A DNA stretch of 64,000 bases from Streptomyces qaidamensis (GTDB lineage: Bacteria > Actinomycetota > Actinomycetes > Streptomycetales > Streptomycetaceae): NCBI RefSeq assembly GCF_001611795.1, contig NZ_CP015098.1:4898001-4962000 (forward strand), in the 5' to 3' direction. Below the pieces are notes generated by a model, which had not been told where the DNA came from, searched no databases, and saw only the letters and a list, made by a program, of their open reading frames with translations. Numbering within the stretch: the first letter of the stretch is position 1; each line of letters begins with the position of its first letter. A program made the translations under genes and the position numbers. Below are positions 8,980 to 18,102 of the stretch, one piece after another.

Positions 8980-8999
8980 TCCCGGTTCCGCTCGCGTCG

Positions 9000-9027
9000 A
9001 GCCCGGCACCCCCTGGGGTGCCGGGCT
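9000..9027 (+). terminator. Intrinsic terminator after fba
   Basis: AGCCCGGCACCCC pairs perfectly with GGGGTGCCGGGCT (13 bp, tight loop) starting 21 bases after the fba stop, followed by CTTCCGT. It separates fba from the MFS gene. Confidence 0.85.
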
Positions 9028-9053
9028 CTTCCGTATGCTCCTATGCTCCCTGC

Positions 9054-10556
9054 ATGCCCGATGTCCGGTTGGCCGCACCGCAGGGCAAGTGGGTTCTGCT
9101 CACCACCGTCCTCGGCTCCAGCATGGCGATGCTGGACTCGACCGTCGTCAATGTCGCCCTGCCGCGCATCGGCCGCGACCTCGACGCGGACCTGTCCGCG
9201 TTGCAGTGGACCGTCAACGCCTACATGGTCACGCTGGCCGGGCTGATCCTGCTGGGCGGGGCGCTCGGGGACCGCTTCGGGCGGCGGAAGGTGTTCGTCA
9301 TCGGCGTGGTGTGGTTCGCGGTGGCGTCGCTGCTGTGCGGGATCGCGCCGAACGCGGACGTGCTGATCGCCGCGCGGGCCCTGCAAGGGGTCGGCGGCGC
9401 GCTCCTGACCCCTGGGTCGCTGGCGCTGATCCAGGCGTCCTTCCACCCCGACGACCGGGGGCGGGCGGTGGGCCTGTGGTCCGGCTTCGGCGGGATCGGG
9501 GCGGCGGTCGGGCCGTTCGTCGGCGGCTGGCTGGTGGACGGGCCGGGCTGGCGGTGGGTGTTCCTGCTGAACGTGCCGGTGGCCCTGGTCTGCGTGCCGG
9601 TCGCGCTGCGGCATGTCCCCGAGTCGGGTGGGGGCACCGCCCGCTCGAGCGAAGCCGAGAGTGGGGGACAGCGGGCGCACGGGCGGTTCGACGTGCTCGG
9701 GGCCGTGCTGGGGGCGCTGGCGCTCGCGCTCGTGACGTACGCCCTGATCGAGGCCGGCGGGGGCGGTGCGGTGGTGGCCGTCCCGGCGGTGGCCGGGCTG
9801 GCCGCGGCCGTCGCGTTCGTGCTCGTCGAGCGGCGCCGGCCGGAGCCGATGATGCCGCCGGACATCTTCGCGTCCCGGCAGTTCACGGCCGTCAACCTGA
9901 TCACGCTGTGCGTGTACGCGGCGCTCGGCGGGTTCTTCTTCCTCGCCGTGCTCCAGCTCCAGGTGGTCGTGGGCTACTCGGCCCTCGCGGCCGGTACGGC
10001 GCTCCTGCCGACGACCGTGCTGATGCTGTTGCTGTCCGCGCGCTCCGGGGAGCTGGCCGACCGGATCGGGCCGCGGGTCCCGCTGACCGTGGGACCGCTG
10101 CTGTGCGCGGCCGGGATGCTGCTGATGCTGCGGGTGGGGCCGGGGGCGTCGTACCTGGCCGATGTGCTGCCGGCGCTGGTGGTGCTCGGGCTGGGCCTGG
10201 TCACGCTGGTGGCGCCGCTGACGGCGACCGTGCTGGGCTCGGTGAGCGTGGTGCGGGCCGGCCTGGCCAGCGGCATCAACAACGCGGCGGCCCGGGCGGC
10301 GGGCCTGATGGCGGTGGCGGCGCTGCCGCTGCTGGCGGGGATGGGGGAGGAGGCGTACCGGGAGCCGGCCGCCTTCGACACGGCGTTCGGCAAGGCGATG
10401 GGCTGGTGCGCGGGGGCGCTGGTGGTGGGGGCGGTGATCGCGTTTGCGGTGGTGCGCAGGCCGCCGCCGGACTGCAAGCGGCCGGAGTGCCTGCGGCACG
10501 GCGGGGTGACGGCGCCGCCGCTGGAGGGGGAGCCGGTGCGGAAGCGGTTGCGGTAG
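9054..10556 (+). CDS. MFS transporter, DHA2 (EmrB/QacA-type) drug exporter family
   Basis: A 500-residue integral membrane protein with about 14 hydrophobic helices, the number typical of the DHA2 family. LDSTVVNVALPRIGRDL at residues 23-39 and GDRFGRRKVF (motif A) at about 75-85 are family hallmarks, as is the LNVPVAL motif. Proton-driven efflux of drugs or metabolites is expected; substrate unknown. The ATG at 9054 is preceded at 6 bases by TATGCT, consistent with a leaderless promoter after the fba terminator. Confidence 0.88.
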   Translation: MPDVRLAAPQGKWVLLTTVLGSSMAMLDSTVVNVALPRIGRDLDADLSALQWTVNAYMVTLAGLILLGGALGDRFGRRKVFVIGVVWFAVASLLCGIAPNADVLIAARALQGVGGALLTPGSLALIQASFHPDDRGRAVGLWSGFGGIGAAVGPFVGGWLVDGPGWRWVFLLNVPVALVCVPVALRHVPESGGGTARSSEAESGGQRAHGRFDVLGAVLGALALALVTYALIEAGGGGAVVAVPAVAGLAAAVAFVLVERRRPEPMMPPDIFASRQFTAVNLITLCVYAALGGFFFLAVLQLQVVVGYSALAAGTALLPTTVLMLLLSARSGELADRIGPRVPLTVGPLLCAAGMLLMLRVGPGASYLADVLPALVVLGLGLVTLVAPLTATVLGSVSVVRAGLASGINNAAARAAGLMAVAALPLLAGMGEEAYREPAAFDTAFGKAMGWCAGALVVGAVIAFAVVRRPPPDCKRPECLRHGGVTAPPLEGEPVRKRLR

Positions 10557-10640
10557 AGGCGGGGCGCTGATGCCGGTGCCGATGCTGCGGCTGAGCGGGA
10601 CCGTTGCCCGCAGCCGGGTGGGATGGCGCAGACTTGGGGC

Positions 10641-11054
10641 ATGTCCATTCACGAGAACCTTCTCGGGGGCCCGCCCCCGACCCATCTCCCCGACGACCCC
10701 GGGCCGCGGGAAATGCTCGCGTCGGGTGCCGCGCCCGCCGAGGTCGCCGGTGCTCACCCCACCTCCTCGCTCGCCTGGGCGCAGCTCGCCGACGAGGCGT
10801 TCGAGCGCGGCGCGGCCGTGGAGTCCTACGCGTACGCCCGCACGGGCTACCACCGCGGCCTGGACGCGCTGCGCCGCAGCGGCTGGAAGGGCCACGGCCC
10901 CGTGCCGTGGGAGCACGAGCCGAACCGCGGCTTCCTGCGCGCCCTGCACGCCCTCGCCCGGGCCGCCCAGGCGATCGGCGAGCAGGAGGAGTACGAGCGC
11001 TGCTCCCAGTTCCTGAAGGACTCCTCGCCGACGGCGGCGCAGGTCCTGGGCTGA
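10641..11054 (+). CDS. DUF3151 family protein
   Basis: A 137-residue soluble protein with the actinobacterial DUF3151 pattern: LGGPPPTHLP at the start, LAWAQLADEAF, and a conserved tail YAYARTGYHRGLDALRRSGW followed by GPVPWEHEPNRGFLRALHALA. It looks like a small helical (TPR-like) protein. Function unknown. The ATG at 10641 matches the conserved family start. A hairpin terminator follows. Confidence 0.85.
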   Translation: MSIHENLLGGPPPTHLPDDPGPREMLASGAAPAEVAGAHPTSSLAWAQLADEAFERGAAVESYAYARTGYHRGLDALRRSGWKGHGPVPWEHEPNRGFLRALHALARAAQAIGEQEEYERCSQFLKDSSPTAAQVLG

Positions 11055-11074
11055 GACACGGTCGGTGTACGCGA

Positions 11075-11099
11075 GGCCCGTCCGCGAAAGGCGGGCCTT
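11075..11099 (+). terminator. Terminator hairpin after the DUF3151 gene
   Basis: AGGCCCG (11075-11081) pairs with CGGGCCT (11093-11099) around a short loop, followed by TGCGGTTT. It lies 20 bases after the DUF3151 stop and before the kynurenine genes. Confidence 0.65.
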
Positions 11100-11204
11100 G
11101 CGGTTTCGGGGGACGATTGCGGAAGATGCCCCTGGGGACCGGGGCCCCCGTGTCGGATTCGGCAGGGGCGGACCGCTACCCGGAGTTATACGCAGGAGAC
11201 AGCG

Positions 11205-12035
11205 ATGTCCCACGAGGCTCACGAGCCCGAGACCCCGCATCTCGACTTCCACGGCACGACGCCGTACGAGGACTACGTCAAGGCGGACGTACTCACCCAC
11301 CTCCAGCACACCCTCTCCGACGACCCCGGAGAGATGGTCTTCCTGGTGACGACCCAGGTGATGGAGCTGTGGTTCACCGTCATCGTCCACGAGTGGGAGA
11401 CCGCGGCAGGCGCGCTCCGGGGTGACGACATCCCCACCGCCACCGCCGCGCTCAAGAGGTCCGTCCGCGAACTGGAGGCGCTCAACCACTCCTGGAAGCC
11501 GCTCGCCCAGCTCACGCCGGCCCAGTTCAACTCGTACCGCAGCGCCCTCGGCGAGGGATCCGGCTTCCAGTCGGCGATGTACCGCCGCCTGGAGTTCCTG
11601 CTCGGCGACAAGTCCGCGTCGATGCTCGTCCCGCACCGGGGCGCACCGCGCGTGCACGCCGAGCTGGAGAAGGCACTGCACGAGCCGAGCCTGTACGACG
11701 AGGTCGTGCGGCTGCTGGCGCGGCGCGGGCACGACATCCCGGAGGCCGTGCTGCGGCGCGACGTCTCCAAGCGCTACGAGCCGTCGCCGGAGGTGGAGGC
11801 GGCCTGGACGGCCGTCTACTCGGGTGACGAGAGCGACGAGGTCGCCCGGCTGGGCGAGGCGCTGAGCGATGTCGCCGAGCTGGTGTGGCGCTGGCGCAAC
11901 GACCACCTGGTCGCCACCCGCCGCGCGATGGGCGCCAAGACCGGCACGGGCGGCTCCGCCGGGGTGGCCTGGCTGGAGAAGCGCGCGCAGAAGCACGTGT
12001 TCCCCGAGCTGTGGACGGCGCGGTCCTATGTCTGA
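11205..12035 (+). CDS. kynA: Tryptophan 2,3-dioxygenase
   Basis: A 276-residue heme dioxygenase that opens the indole ring of L-tryptophan to N-formylkynurenine. Family motifs are LTHLQHTLSDDP, FLVTTQVMELWF (substrate pocket), GEGSGFQSAMYRRLEFLLG, and the C-terminal NDHLVATRRAMGAKTGTGG block that carries the heme-ligand histidine. CAGGAGA lies upstream of the ATG. The 3' end overlaps the kynureninase gene by 8 bases, so the two are translationally coupled. Confidence 0.95.
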   Translation: MSHEAHEPETPHLDFHGTTPYEDYVKADVLTHLQHTLSDDPGEMVFLVTTQVMELWFTVIVHEWETAAGALRGDDIPTATAALKRSVRELEALNHSWKPLAQLTPAQFNSYRSALGEGSGFQSAMYRRLEFLLGDKSASMLVPHRGAPRVHAELEKALHEPSLYDEVVRLLARRGHDIPEAVLRRDVSKRYEPSPEVEAAWTAVYSGDESDEVARLGEALSDVAELVWRWRNDHLVATRRAMGAKTGTGGSAGVAWLEKRAQKHVFPELWTARSYV

Positions 12036-13251
12036 GCAGGCGGAACGCGCGCAGAAGCTGGACGCCGTCGACGAACTGGCCGGCAAGCGCGCAGAGTTCG
12101 TCGTCGACGACGTGGTCTACCTCGACGGCAACTCGCTCGGTGCCCTGCCCGCCGTCGTCCCCGCCCGGGTCGAGGACGTCGTACGCCGCCAGTGGGGCGA
12201 GCTGCGCATCCGGTCCTGGGAGGAGAGCGGCTGGTGGACGGCGCCCGAGCGGATCGGGGACCGGATCGCCCCGCTGGTCGGGGCGGCGCCCGGGCAGATC
12301 GTCGTGGGCGACTCCACAAGTATCAATGTTTTCAAGGCACTTGTCGGCGCGGTGCGGATGGCCGGGGAGGGCCGTGACGAGCTCCTCGTCGACGCGACGA
12401 CCTTCCCCACCGACGGGTACATCGCCGAGTCCGCCGCCCGCATGACCGGCTGCACCCTGCGGCCCGTGGCACCCGCGGACGTCCCGGGCGCGCTGGGTGA
12501 CCGCACCGCCGCCGTCCTCCTCAACCACGTCGACTACCGCACCGGCCGGCTGCACGACCTGCCCGGTCTGACGGCCGCCGTGCGCGCGGCGGGCGCGGTC
12601 GCCGTCTGGGACCTGTGCCACAGCGCGGGCGCCCTGCCGGTCGGGCTGGACGAGCACGGTGTGGACCTCGCGGTCGGCTGCACCTACAAGTACCTGAACG
12701 GCGGGCCCGGTTCACCGGCGTACCTGTATGTGCGCCGGGAGTTGCAGGACCGCTTCGACTCGCCGCTGCCGGGCTGGAACTCGCACGCCGAGCCGTTCGG
12801 GATGCGGAGCGACTTCGAGGCCGCCCCCGGCGCCCTGCGCGGCCGGGTCGGCACGCCCGACATCCTCTCCATGCTCGCCCTGGAGGCGGCTCTTGAGGTG
12901 TGGGACGGGGTGACGGTCGAGGCGGTGCGGGCCAAGTCCCTCGCGCTGACGGACTTCTTCCTGGAGTGCGTGGCGGCGTACGTGCCCGAGGGCCGGGTCG
13001 AGTGCGTGACGCCGGTGGCGCACGGGGAGCGGGGCAGCCAGATCGCCCTGCGCTGTTCCCCCGAGCTCTCCACTTCGTTCGAGCAGGGAAGTGCCCCCAT
13101 CGCCGATGCCGTGATGAAGCGGCTGATCGAGCGGGGTGTGGTCGGTGACTTCCGGGCCCCGGACGTGCTGCGCTTCGGCTTCACACCGTTGTACGTCGGG
13201 TTCGCCGACGTGGAGCGGGCGGCGCGGGTGCTGGCGGAGACGCTGGCCTGA
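12028..13251 (+). CDS. kynU: Kynureninase
   Basis: A 407-residue fold-type I PLP enzyme that cleaves kynurenine to anthranilate and alanine. YLDGNSLGALP starts the protein, ATTFPTDGYIAES and DLCHSAGALPVGLDEHGVD are in the core, and CTYKYLNGGPGSPAY contains the PLP-binding lysine. The ATG at 12028 overlaps the tryptophan dioxygenase stop. With the adjacent alpha/beta hydrolase the genes could form a complete tryptophan-to-anthranilate route. Confidence 0.94.
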   Translation: MSEQAERAQKLDAVDELAGKRAEFVVDDVVYLDGNSLGALPAVVPARVEDVVRRQWGELRIRSWEESGWWTAPERIGDRIAPLVGAAPGQIVVGDSTSINVFKALVGAVRMAGEGRDELLVDATTFPTDGYIAESAARMTGCTLRPVAPADVPGALGDRTAAVLLNHVDYRTGRLHDLPGLTAAVRAAGAVAVWDLCHSAGALPVGLDEHGVDLAVGCTYKYLNGGPGSPAYLYVRRELQDRFDSPLPGWNSHAEPFGMRSDFEAAPGALRGRVGTPDILSMLALEAALEVWDGVTVEAVRAKSLALTDFFLECVAAYVPEGRVECVTPVAHGERGSQIALRCSPELSTSFEQGSAPIADAVMKRLIERGVVGDFRAPDVLRFGFTPLYVGFADVERAARVLAETLA

Positions 13252-13437
13252 GCGGCGGCGGGGCCGGGACGCACCGGTGGTGTCCCGGCCCGCGGCCTCC
13301 GTCCCTTCTTCACCGAGCGTGACATCCGCATGTCCGCGCACGTCACGCGCCTGGTACCGTCCCGGCCAACGGCGCGGTCCTCAACCGGCCCGCCGCGTAC
13401 GGTTCATCGCTGGCGTTCATCGCTGGAAGGTTGGAGC

Positions 13438-14301
13438 ATGACGGACGACGTCGCAGCAGCACGGGCCGCTGCCGAGGAGAAGTCGGCCTTCTCCCACGCG
13501 CCCGTCGACCCCGACGCCACCGCGGCCTACGGCGACCACCCGGACCAGGTGATCGACTTCTTCGCACCGCGCCGGGCCGGTGGCCCCGGACCGGCCCCGG
13601 TCGTCGTCGTGCTGCACGGCGGCGCCTGGCGGGCGCCCTACGACCGGCGTCACATCAGCCCGTTCGCGGACTTCCTCGCCCGCCGCGGGTTCGCCGTGGC
13701 CAGCGTCGAGTACCGGCGCGGCGGCGACGGCGGCTCCCTCGCGGGCCGCTGGCCCGACACCTTCGACGACGTCGCGGCGGCGCTGGACGCCCTGCCCGCG
13801 CTGGTAAGGGAGTTGCTGCCGCAGGCCCACCCGCGCCGTACGGTCCTCACCGGTCACTCGGCGGGCGGGCACCTCGCGCTGTGGGGTGCCGCCCGGCACG
13901 TCCTGCCGGCGGACTCGCCCTGGCGCAGCGGCAGTCCGGTGACGCTGCGCGGCGTCGTCGCCCTCGCCCCGATCGCGGACCTGGCGATCGCCGACAAGCT
14001 GGACGTGTGCGGGGGCGCGGCGCGGCAACTCCTGGGCGGAGACGAGCACTTCGCCGAGCGGCAGCCGTACGCGGACCCGGCACTGCTGCTGCCCACGGGT
14101 ATCGCCACCACCCTCGTGCAGGGCCGCGCGGACCTCGACGTGCCGCAGGCGGTCGCCGAGTCGTACGCGGAGGCGGCGGCGAAGGCCGGAGAGATGGTGG
14201 GGGTGACGCTGCTGGAGGACGTGGGCCACTTCCCGCTCATCGACCCGGCGGCCGACGCGTGCGCGGTGGTGGTGGAGGAGATCGCGCAGCTGGCCTGGTG
14301 A
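13438..14301 (+). CDS. Alpha/beta hydrolase with HGGxW motif, probable N-formylkynurenine formamidase
   Basis: A 287-residue esterase/lipase-fold protein. LHGGAWRAPYDRR holds the HGGxW oxyanion motif known from eukaryotic-type arylformamidases; the nucleophile is S141 in TGHSAGGHLALWG; GRADLDVP and DVGHFPLIDP probably supply the catalytic aspartate and histidine. It lies 186 bases after kynureninase on the same strand. Formamidase is the one step missing between the dioxygenase and kynureninase, so that role is inferred from motif plus context. A generic carboxylesterase cannot be excluded. Confidence 0.75.
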   Translation: MTDDVAAARAAAEEKSAFSHAPVDPDATAAYGDHPDQVIDFFAPRRAGGPGPAPVVVVLHGGAWRAPYDRRHISPFADFLARRGFAVASVEYRRGGDGGSLAGRWPDTFDDVAAALDALPALVRELLPQAHPRRTVLTGHSAGGHLALWGAARHVLPADSPWRSGSPVTLRGVVALAPIADLAIADKLDVCGGAARQLLGGDEHFAERQPYADPALLLPTGIATTLVQGRADLDVPQAVAESYAEAAAKAGEMVGVTLLEDVGHFPLIDPAADACAVVVEEIAQLAW

Positions 14302-14317
14302 GGGGCAGCAGCCCTTG

Positions 14318-14377
14318 CAGCGCTGGCCGAGCTGTTCGACAGCGCTGGCCGAGCTGTTCGAGCTGTTCGAGCTGCCC
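14318..14377. repeat. 22-bp direct repeat upstream of the membrane/two-component operon
   Basis: CAGCGCTGGCCGAGCTGTTCGA occurs at 14318-14339 and again at 14340-14361, then the GAGCTGTTC part repeats twice more at 9-base spacing. It lies between the hydrolase stop and the next operon's promoter region. Confidence 0.7.
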
Positions 14378-14400
14378 TTAGGAGGGGCCCCTGGCCATAC

Positions 14401-14416
14401 CCGTAGTACCTGAGAG
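14401..14416 (+). promoter_or_regulatory. Candidate response-regulator box, copy 1
   Basis: CCGTAGTACCTGAGAG lies 105 bases upstream of the ATG of the first gene of the operon containing the first kinase/regulator pair. The identical 16 bases occur at 18802-18817, upstream of the second pair. A shared site next to two NarL-type regulators suggests an operator or promoter element. Confidence 0.5.
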
Positions 14417-14521
14417 CTACGCCGCAGGTGAGTCCCCCGGTGGGACGCGGACGAGGTGTCCCGCTCCGTAACTTCCCTTCCACGCAGACCCGATGGCCGG
14501 GTGCGCTGGAGGAGGACGACC

Positions 14522-15520
14522 ATGGGGTCCGCACCGCAGTACCGCCGGCGCGGCGACAGGCGCCGCGCCGGCCGATGGCGCCGAGCCACGCTCGCCGCCC
14601 TCATCACCGGTGCGGTGGTCGTCCCCCTGTCCGGGGCCGTACGACCGCAGACCCCCGCACCGGCCCCCGCCCACCTCGCGGCCCTCAGCGCGTCGACGCT
14701 CGACGATGCGTACGCGGCCAACCGGGCCAACGCCGCCGAGGCGGCCCGTACGGCCGCCGTCCACCACGACCGCGACCGTGCCGCGACGGACCGTCGTCTG
14801 GCCGCCCCGGCCCGGCACCTCCTGCGGTTCGACGGCCGCGGCTCCGGCCGGGTGACGGAGGTCCTCGGCGACCTCGCCCGGGCCGACCGCGTCGCCGTCC
14901 TGGTCCCCGGGTCCGACACGAGCCTCGACACCTACGGCCGGTTCCACGCGGCGGCCGCCGCCCTGCACCGGCAGCTCGGCCGGCAGGCCCCGGCGGGCAC
15001 GCGCACCGCGGTCGTGGCCTGGCTGGGCTACGAGACGCCGGGCACGGTCAGCACGACGGTCACGACGACCGGCAGGGCCGAGCAGGCGGTCCCGCAGCTG
15101 CGCGCGCTCGTCACTGACCTGCGTGCCATAACGGGCGCAGGACCGCGCATCTCGCTGCTGTGCCACTCGTACGGCTCGGTGGTCTGCGGCCGTGCCGCCG
15201 CCGGGCTCGCCGTCGACGACATCGCGCTTGTCGGCAGCCCGGGCACCGGTGCCGACACCGCCGCCGGTCTGCACACCCGCGCCCGCGTCTGGGCGGCCCG
15301 GGGCGGTGACGACTGGGTGGAGAACGTCCCGCACGTCGACGTGGACCTGTTCGGCACCACGGTCGGCTTCGGCACCGACCCCGTCTCCCCGGCCTTCGGC
15401 GCCCGGGTCTTCACGGCGGGCGACGGCGGCCACAGCGACTACTTCAGGCCCGGCTCGGCCTCCCTGACCAACCTGGCCCGGATCGTCCTGGGCGAGACCA
15501 AGGCGGTGACCCATGACTGA
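14522..15520 (+). CDS. Secreted or membrane-anchored alpha/beta hydrolase (DUF1023-like)
   Basis: A 332-residue protein starting with a twin-arginine-rich basic region and a hydrophobic helix (about 24-42), then a helical segment and a hydrolase domain. VAVLVPGSDTSLDTYGRF and LLCHSYGSVVCGRAA (nucleophile serine in CHSYGS) match the DUF1023 alpha/beta hydrolase family; GGHSDYF near the end supplies the histidine. The start at 14522 follows GGAGGAGGACGACC. It overlaps the next gene by 8 bases and heads an operon with an acyltransferase and a two-component system. Substrate unknown. Confidence 0.8.
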   Translation: MGSAPQYRRRGDRRRAGRWRRATLAALITGAVVVPLSGAVRPQTPAPAPAHLAALSASTLDDAYAANRANAAEAARTAAVHHDRDRAATDRRLAAPARHLLRFDGRGSGRVTEVLGDLARADRVAVLVPGSDTSLDTYGRFHAAAAALHRQLGRQAPAGTRTAVVAWLGYETPGTVSTTVTTTGRAEQAVPQLRALVTDLRAITGAGPRISLLCHSYGSVVCGRAAAGLAVDDIALVGSPGTGADTAAGLHTRARVWAARGGDDWVENVPHVDVDLFGTTVGFGTDPVSPAFGARVFTAGDGGHSDYFRPGSASLTNLARIVLGETKAVTHD

Positions 15521-16724
15521 CATCGGCGTACGCGCCCTGCGACAGGGAGTGCGCCGAGGCGCCGGCCGCATCGACGCGGCCACCCCGCCCGGCCGCGACC
15601 GGGCCGTGGACGCCCTGCGGGCCGCCGCCGTCCTCGGGGTCGTCCTCGGGCACTGGCTGGTCACGGCCCTGGTCTCCGACGGCCGCGTCCTGCGCACGGC
15701 GAGCCCGCTGCAGCACATGCCCTGGCTGACGCCCGTCTCCTGGATGCTGCAGACACTCGCCGTGTTCTTCCTGGTCGGAGGCCATGTCGCCACCCGCAGT
15801 CATGCCTCGGCCCGGGACCGGGGAATCCCGTACCACCAGTGGCTGACGGCCCGGCTGTCCCGGCTGTTCAAGCCGGTCGCCGCCGTCCTCACCCTGTGGA
15901 CGGTCGCCGCCGTCGCGCTGCTGCTGTCGGGCACCGAGTACGGCACGGTACGCACGCTGGTGAAGCTGGCCCTGTCCCCCCTGTGGTTCCTCGTGGTGTT
16001 CGCGGGCCTGACGGCGGCGACCCCGCTGCTCACCCGGCTCAACCCGCTCTGGCCGCTGGCCGTCGTCCTGCACGTGGACCTGGTGCGCTTCGGCCTCGGC
16101 GGCCCCTCCTGGCTGGGCTGGGTGAACGTGGCGGCCGCCTGGACGGTGCCCTACACGCTGGGCGCGGCCTGGACCCGCGGCGAACTGGAACGCCGCCGTG
16201 CCGGCTGGGTCCTGCTGGGTGCCGGGGCGGCGGCGACCGCAGCGCTCGTGGCATGGGCGGGCTACCCGGCGTCCATGGTCGGCGTCCCGGGCGAAGGCGT
16301 GTCCAACCTGGATCCGCCGACGCTGGCCGTCGTCACGTTCGGCCTGGCCCAGTGCGGTCTCGCCCTGCTGCTGCGCGAGCGGCTGCGGCGGGCGATGCGC
16401 CGGCCCGTGGCGTGGGCGGCGGTGGCGCTGGCCAACCTCTCCGTGATGACCGTTTTCCTCTGGCACCAGACGGCCATGATGGCCACGACCGCCACCGGCC
16501 TGCTCGCGGGCAGGCTCGCGGGCCTGCACACTCCGCCCGCCGGTCTCGGCTGGGTCGGGTTCCGGCTGCTGTGGCTGCCCGTGTTCGCGCTGGCCCTCAC
16601 GGCCTGCTGGGCCGCCTTCCGCTCCTTCGAGCGAGGCGGCGGCGGCCCGGGCCGCAGGCCGCGGGTGGTGCGGGCGCACCGTCCGTCCGACCGGGGCGCG
16701 GCGACGGAGGCGCGTCATGTCTAG
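15513..16724 (+). CDS. Acyltransferase 3 family membrane protein
   Basis: A 403-residue protein with about ten hydrophobic helices. RDRAVDALRAAAVLGVVLGHWL is the family's first helix with its histidine, and LFKPVAAVLTLWT, PLWFLVVF and VMTVFLWHQTAMM follow the acyltransferase-3 layout. Such proteins move acyl groups from the cytoplasm onto surface glycans or lipids. The ATG overlaps the preceding hydrolase stop and its own stop overlaps the kinase start, so the four genes 14522-18782 form a tight operon. Confidence 0.83.
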   Translation: MTDIGVRALRQGVRRGAGRIDAATPPGRDRAVDALRAAAVLGVVLGHWLVTALVSDGRVLRTASPLQHMPWLTPVSWMLQTLAVFFLVGGHVATRSHASARDRGIPYHQWLTARLSRLFKPVAAVLTLWTVAAVALLLSGTEYGTVRTLVKLALSPLWFLVVFAGLTAATPLLTRLNPLWPLAVVLHVDLVRFGLGGPSWLGWVNVAAAWTVPYTLGAAWTRGELERRRAGWVLLGAGAAATAALVAWAGYPASMVGVPGEGVSNLDPPTLAVVTFGLAQCGLALLLRERLRRAMRRPVAWAAVALANLSVMTVFLWHQTAMMATTATGLLAGRLAGLHTPPAGLGWVGFRLLWLPVFALALTACWAAFRSFERGGGGPGRRPRVVRAHRPSDRGAATEARHV

Positions 16725-18102
16725 GCTGGGGCGTGTGACGGACACGGGGGTGGGCCGCGCGCTGCGGGCGCGCGTCGAGGGCTGGCTGTTGCTGCTGCGC
16801 CAGGACCTGTGGACCGTCCGGGCGGACCCGCTGCCGCCCTCAACCTGGCTGCGCTGGCTGCCGCACGGCGTGCTGTGCATGGCCGCGTTCGGGATCATCC
16901 TGGGCGGCACGGGCGACATGAACGACAACGGCCACCTGGCCCCCGGTCTGGCACTCCTGATCGCGGTCGCGCAGGGCGGCGCCGTGGTGCTCGGCATGTG
17001 GCGGCCGGTGCCGGCGTGGTGGCTGGCGATGGGCGCCTTCGTCGTGGGCGCCGCCACGCTGCGCAGCCAGCTGGGTTTCGACCCGGAGACCTACACGTGG
17101 CCCTGGACCGCGGCCGGGATCATCGGCCTGCTGCTCGTGCTGCTGCTGCTCGCCCTGCGGGTGCCGACCCGGGCGGCAATAGCGGCACTGGCCGTCACGG
17201 CGCTGGTCACCATCGGCCTCGAGAGCCTGCTGACGGGGGTGGCGCGGAGACATTACGACTCCACGAGCACGGTCGCGGTCTTCCTGGCCACCGTCGTCGT
17301 GGTCCTCGGCACCGCCCTGCGCGGCCGACGCGAGGCCCGCGCGGAACTGGTCGAGCAGACCACGCTCACCGCCGAGGAGCGCACCCGGCGCACCCTGCTG
17401 GAGGAGCGCAGCCGCATCGCGCGAGAACTGCACGACGTGGTGGCCCACCACATGTCGGTCATCTCCATCCAGGCGCAGGTCGCCCCGCATCTCGTGGAGA
17501 ACCCGCCCGACGAGCTCAGGGAGAACCTCGCGGGCATACGGCAGAACGCGCTGGAGGCCCTGACCGAACTGCGCCGCGTGCTGGGCGTGCTGCGCTCGGA
17601 GCACTCCGGGCCGGGGGAGCCGTTCGGTGAGGCGGGCGACGACACCACGCCGCACGCCCCGCAGCCCACGCTCGACCGCCTCGACGCGCTGGTGGAGAAC
17701 ACCCGGGCGGCCGGACGCGAGGTCGTCACCGACATTCAGGGCGAGCGGCGTCCGCTGCCGCCCGGCGTGGAGCTGTCGGCGTACCGGATCGTGCAGGAGG
17801 CGCTGAGCAACGCCCTGCGGCACGCGCCCGGCGCGCGGATCACGGTCCGTCTCACCTACGAGCCGGACGGCCTGGAGGTGGAGATCGTCAACGGCCGCCC
17901 GACCGGACCGCCACCGCCGTCGACGGGGGCGGGCCACGGGCTGCTCGGCATGCGGGAGCGGGTCGCGATGCTCGGGGGCACCATGACCGCGCACCTGTGG
18001 CACTGGGACGGCTTCAAGGTCACCGCCTTCCTCCCGGACACCCCGCCCGCGGACACCCCGGGCACCGACCACCCCACGGCCCGCAGGAAAGGGACCTCAT
18101 GA
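16717..18102 (+). CDS. NarL-type sensor histidine kinase (HisKA_3)
   Basis: A 461-residue kinase with five or six N-terminal membrane helices (about 45-205), a short coiled segment, and the HisKA_3 dimerisation helix IARELHDVVAHHMSV with the phospho-accepting histidine. The ATPase domain shows EALSNALRHAPG and GHGLLGMRERVAMLGG. It overlaps the acyltransferase by 8 bases and its regulator by 4. An in-frame GTG at 16735 sits 7 bases after TAGGCT and may be an additional leaderless start. The stimulus is unknown; the cotranscribed membrane enzymes suggest an envelope signal. Confidence 0.88.
   Translation: MSRLGRVTDTGVGRALRARVEGWLLLLRQDLWTVRADPLPPSTWLRWLPHGVLCMAAFGIILGGTGDMNDNGHLAPGLALLIAVAQGGAVVLGMWRPVPAWWLAMGAFVVGAATLRSQLGFDPETYTWPWTAAGIIGLLLVLLLLALRVPTRAAIAALAVTALVTIGLESLLTGVARRHYDSTSTVAVFLATVVVVLGTALRGRREARAELVEQTTLTAEERTRRTLLEERSRIARELHDVVAHHMSVISIQAQVAPHLVENPPDELRENLAGIRQNALEALTELRRVLGVLRSEHSGPGEPFGEAGDDTTPHAPQPTLDRLDALVENTRAAGREVVTDIQGERRPLPPGVELSAYRIVQEALSNALRHAPGARITVRLTYEPDGLEVEIVNGRPTGPPPPSTGAGHGLLGMRERVAMLGGTMTAHLWHWDGFKVTAFLPDTPPADTPGTDHPTARRKGTS

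Noticed and set aside
8829..12086. 1085-residue minus-strand open frame
   Set aside because: It covers the MFS, DUF3151 and tryptophan dioxygenase genes in antisense and has no domain signature.
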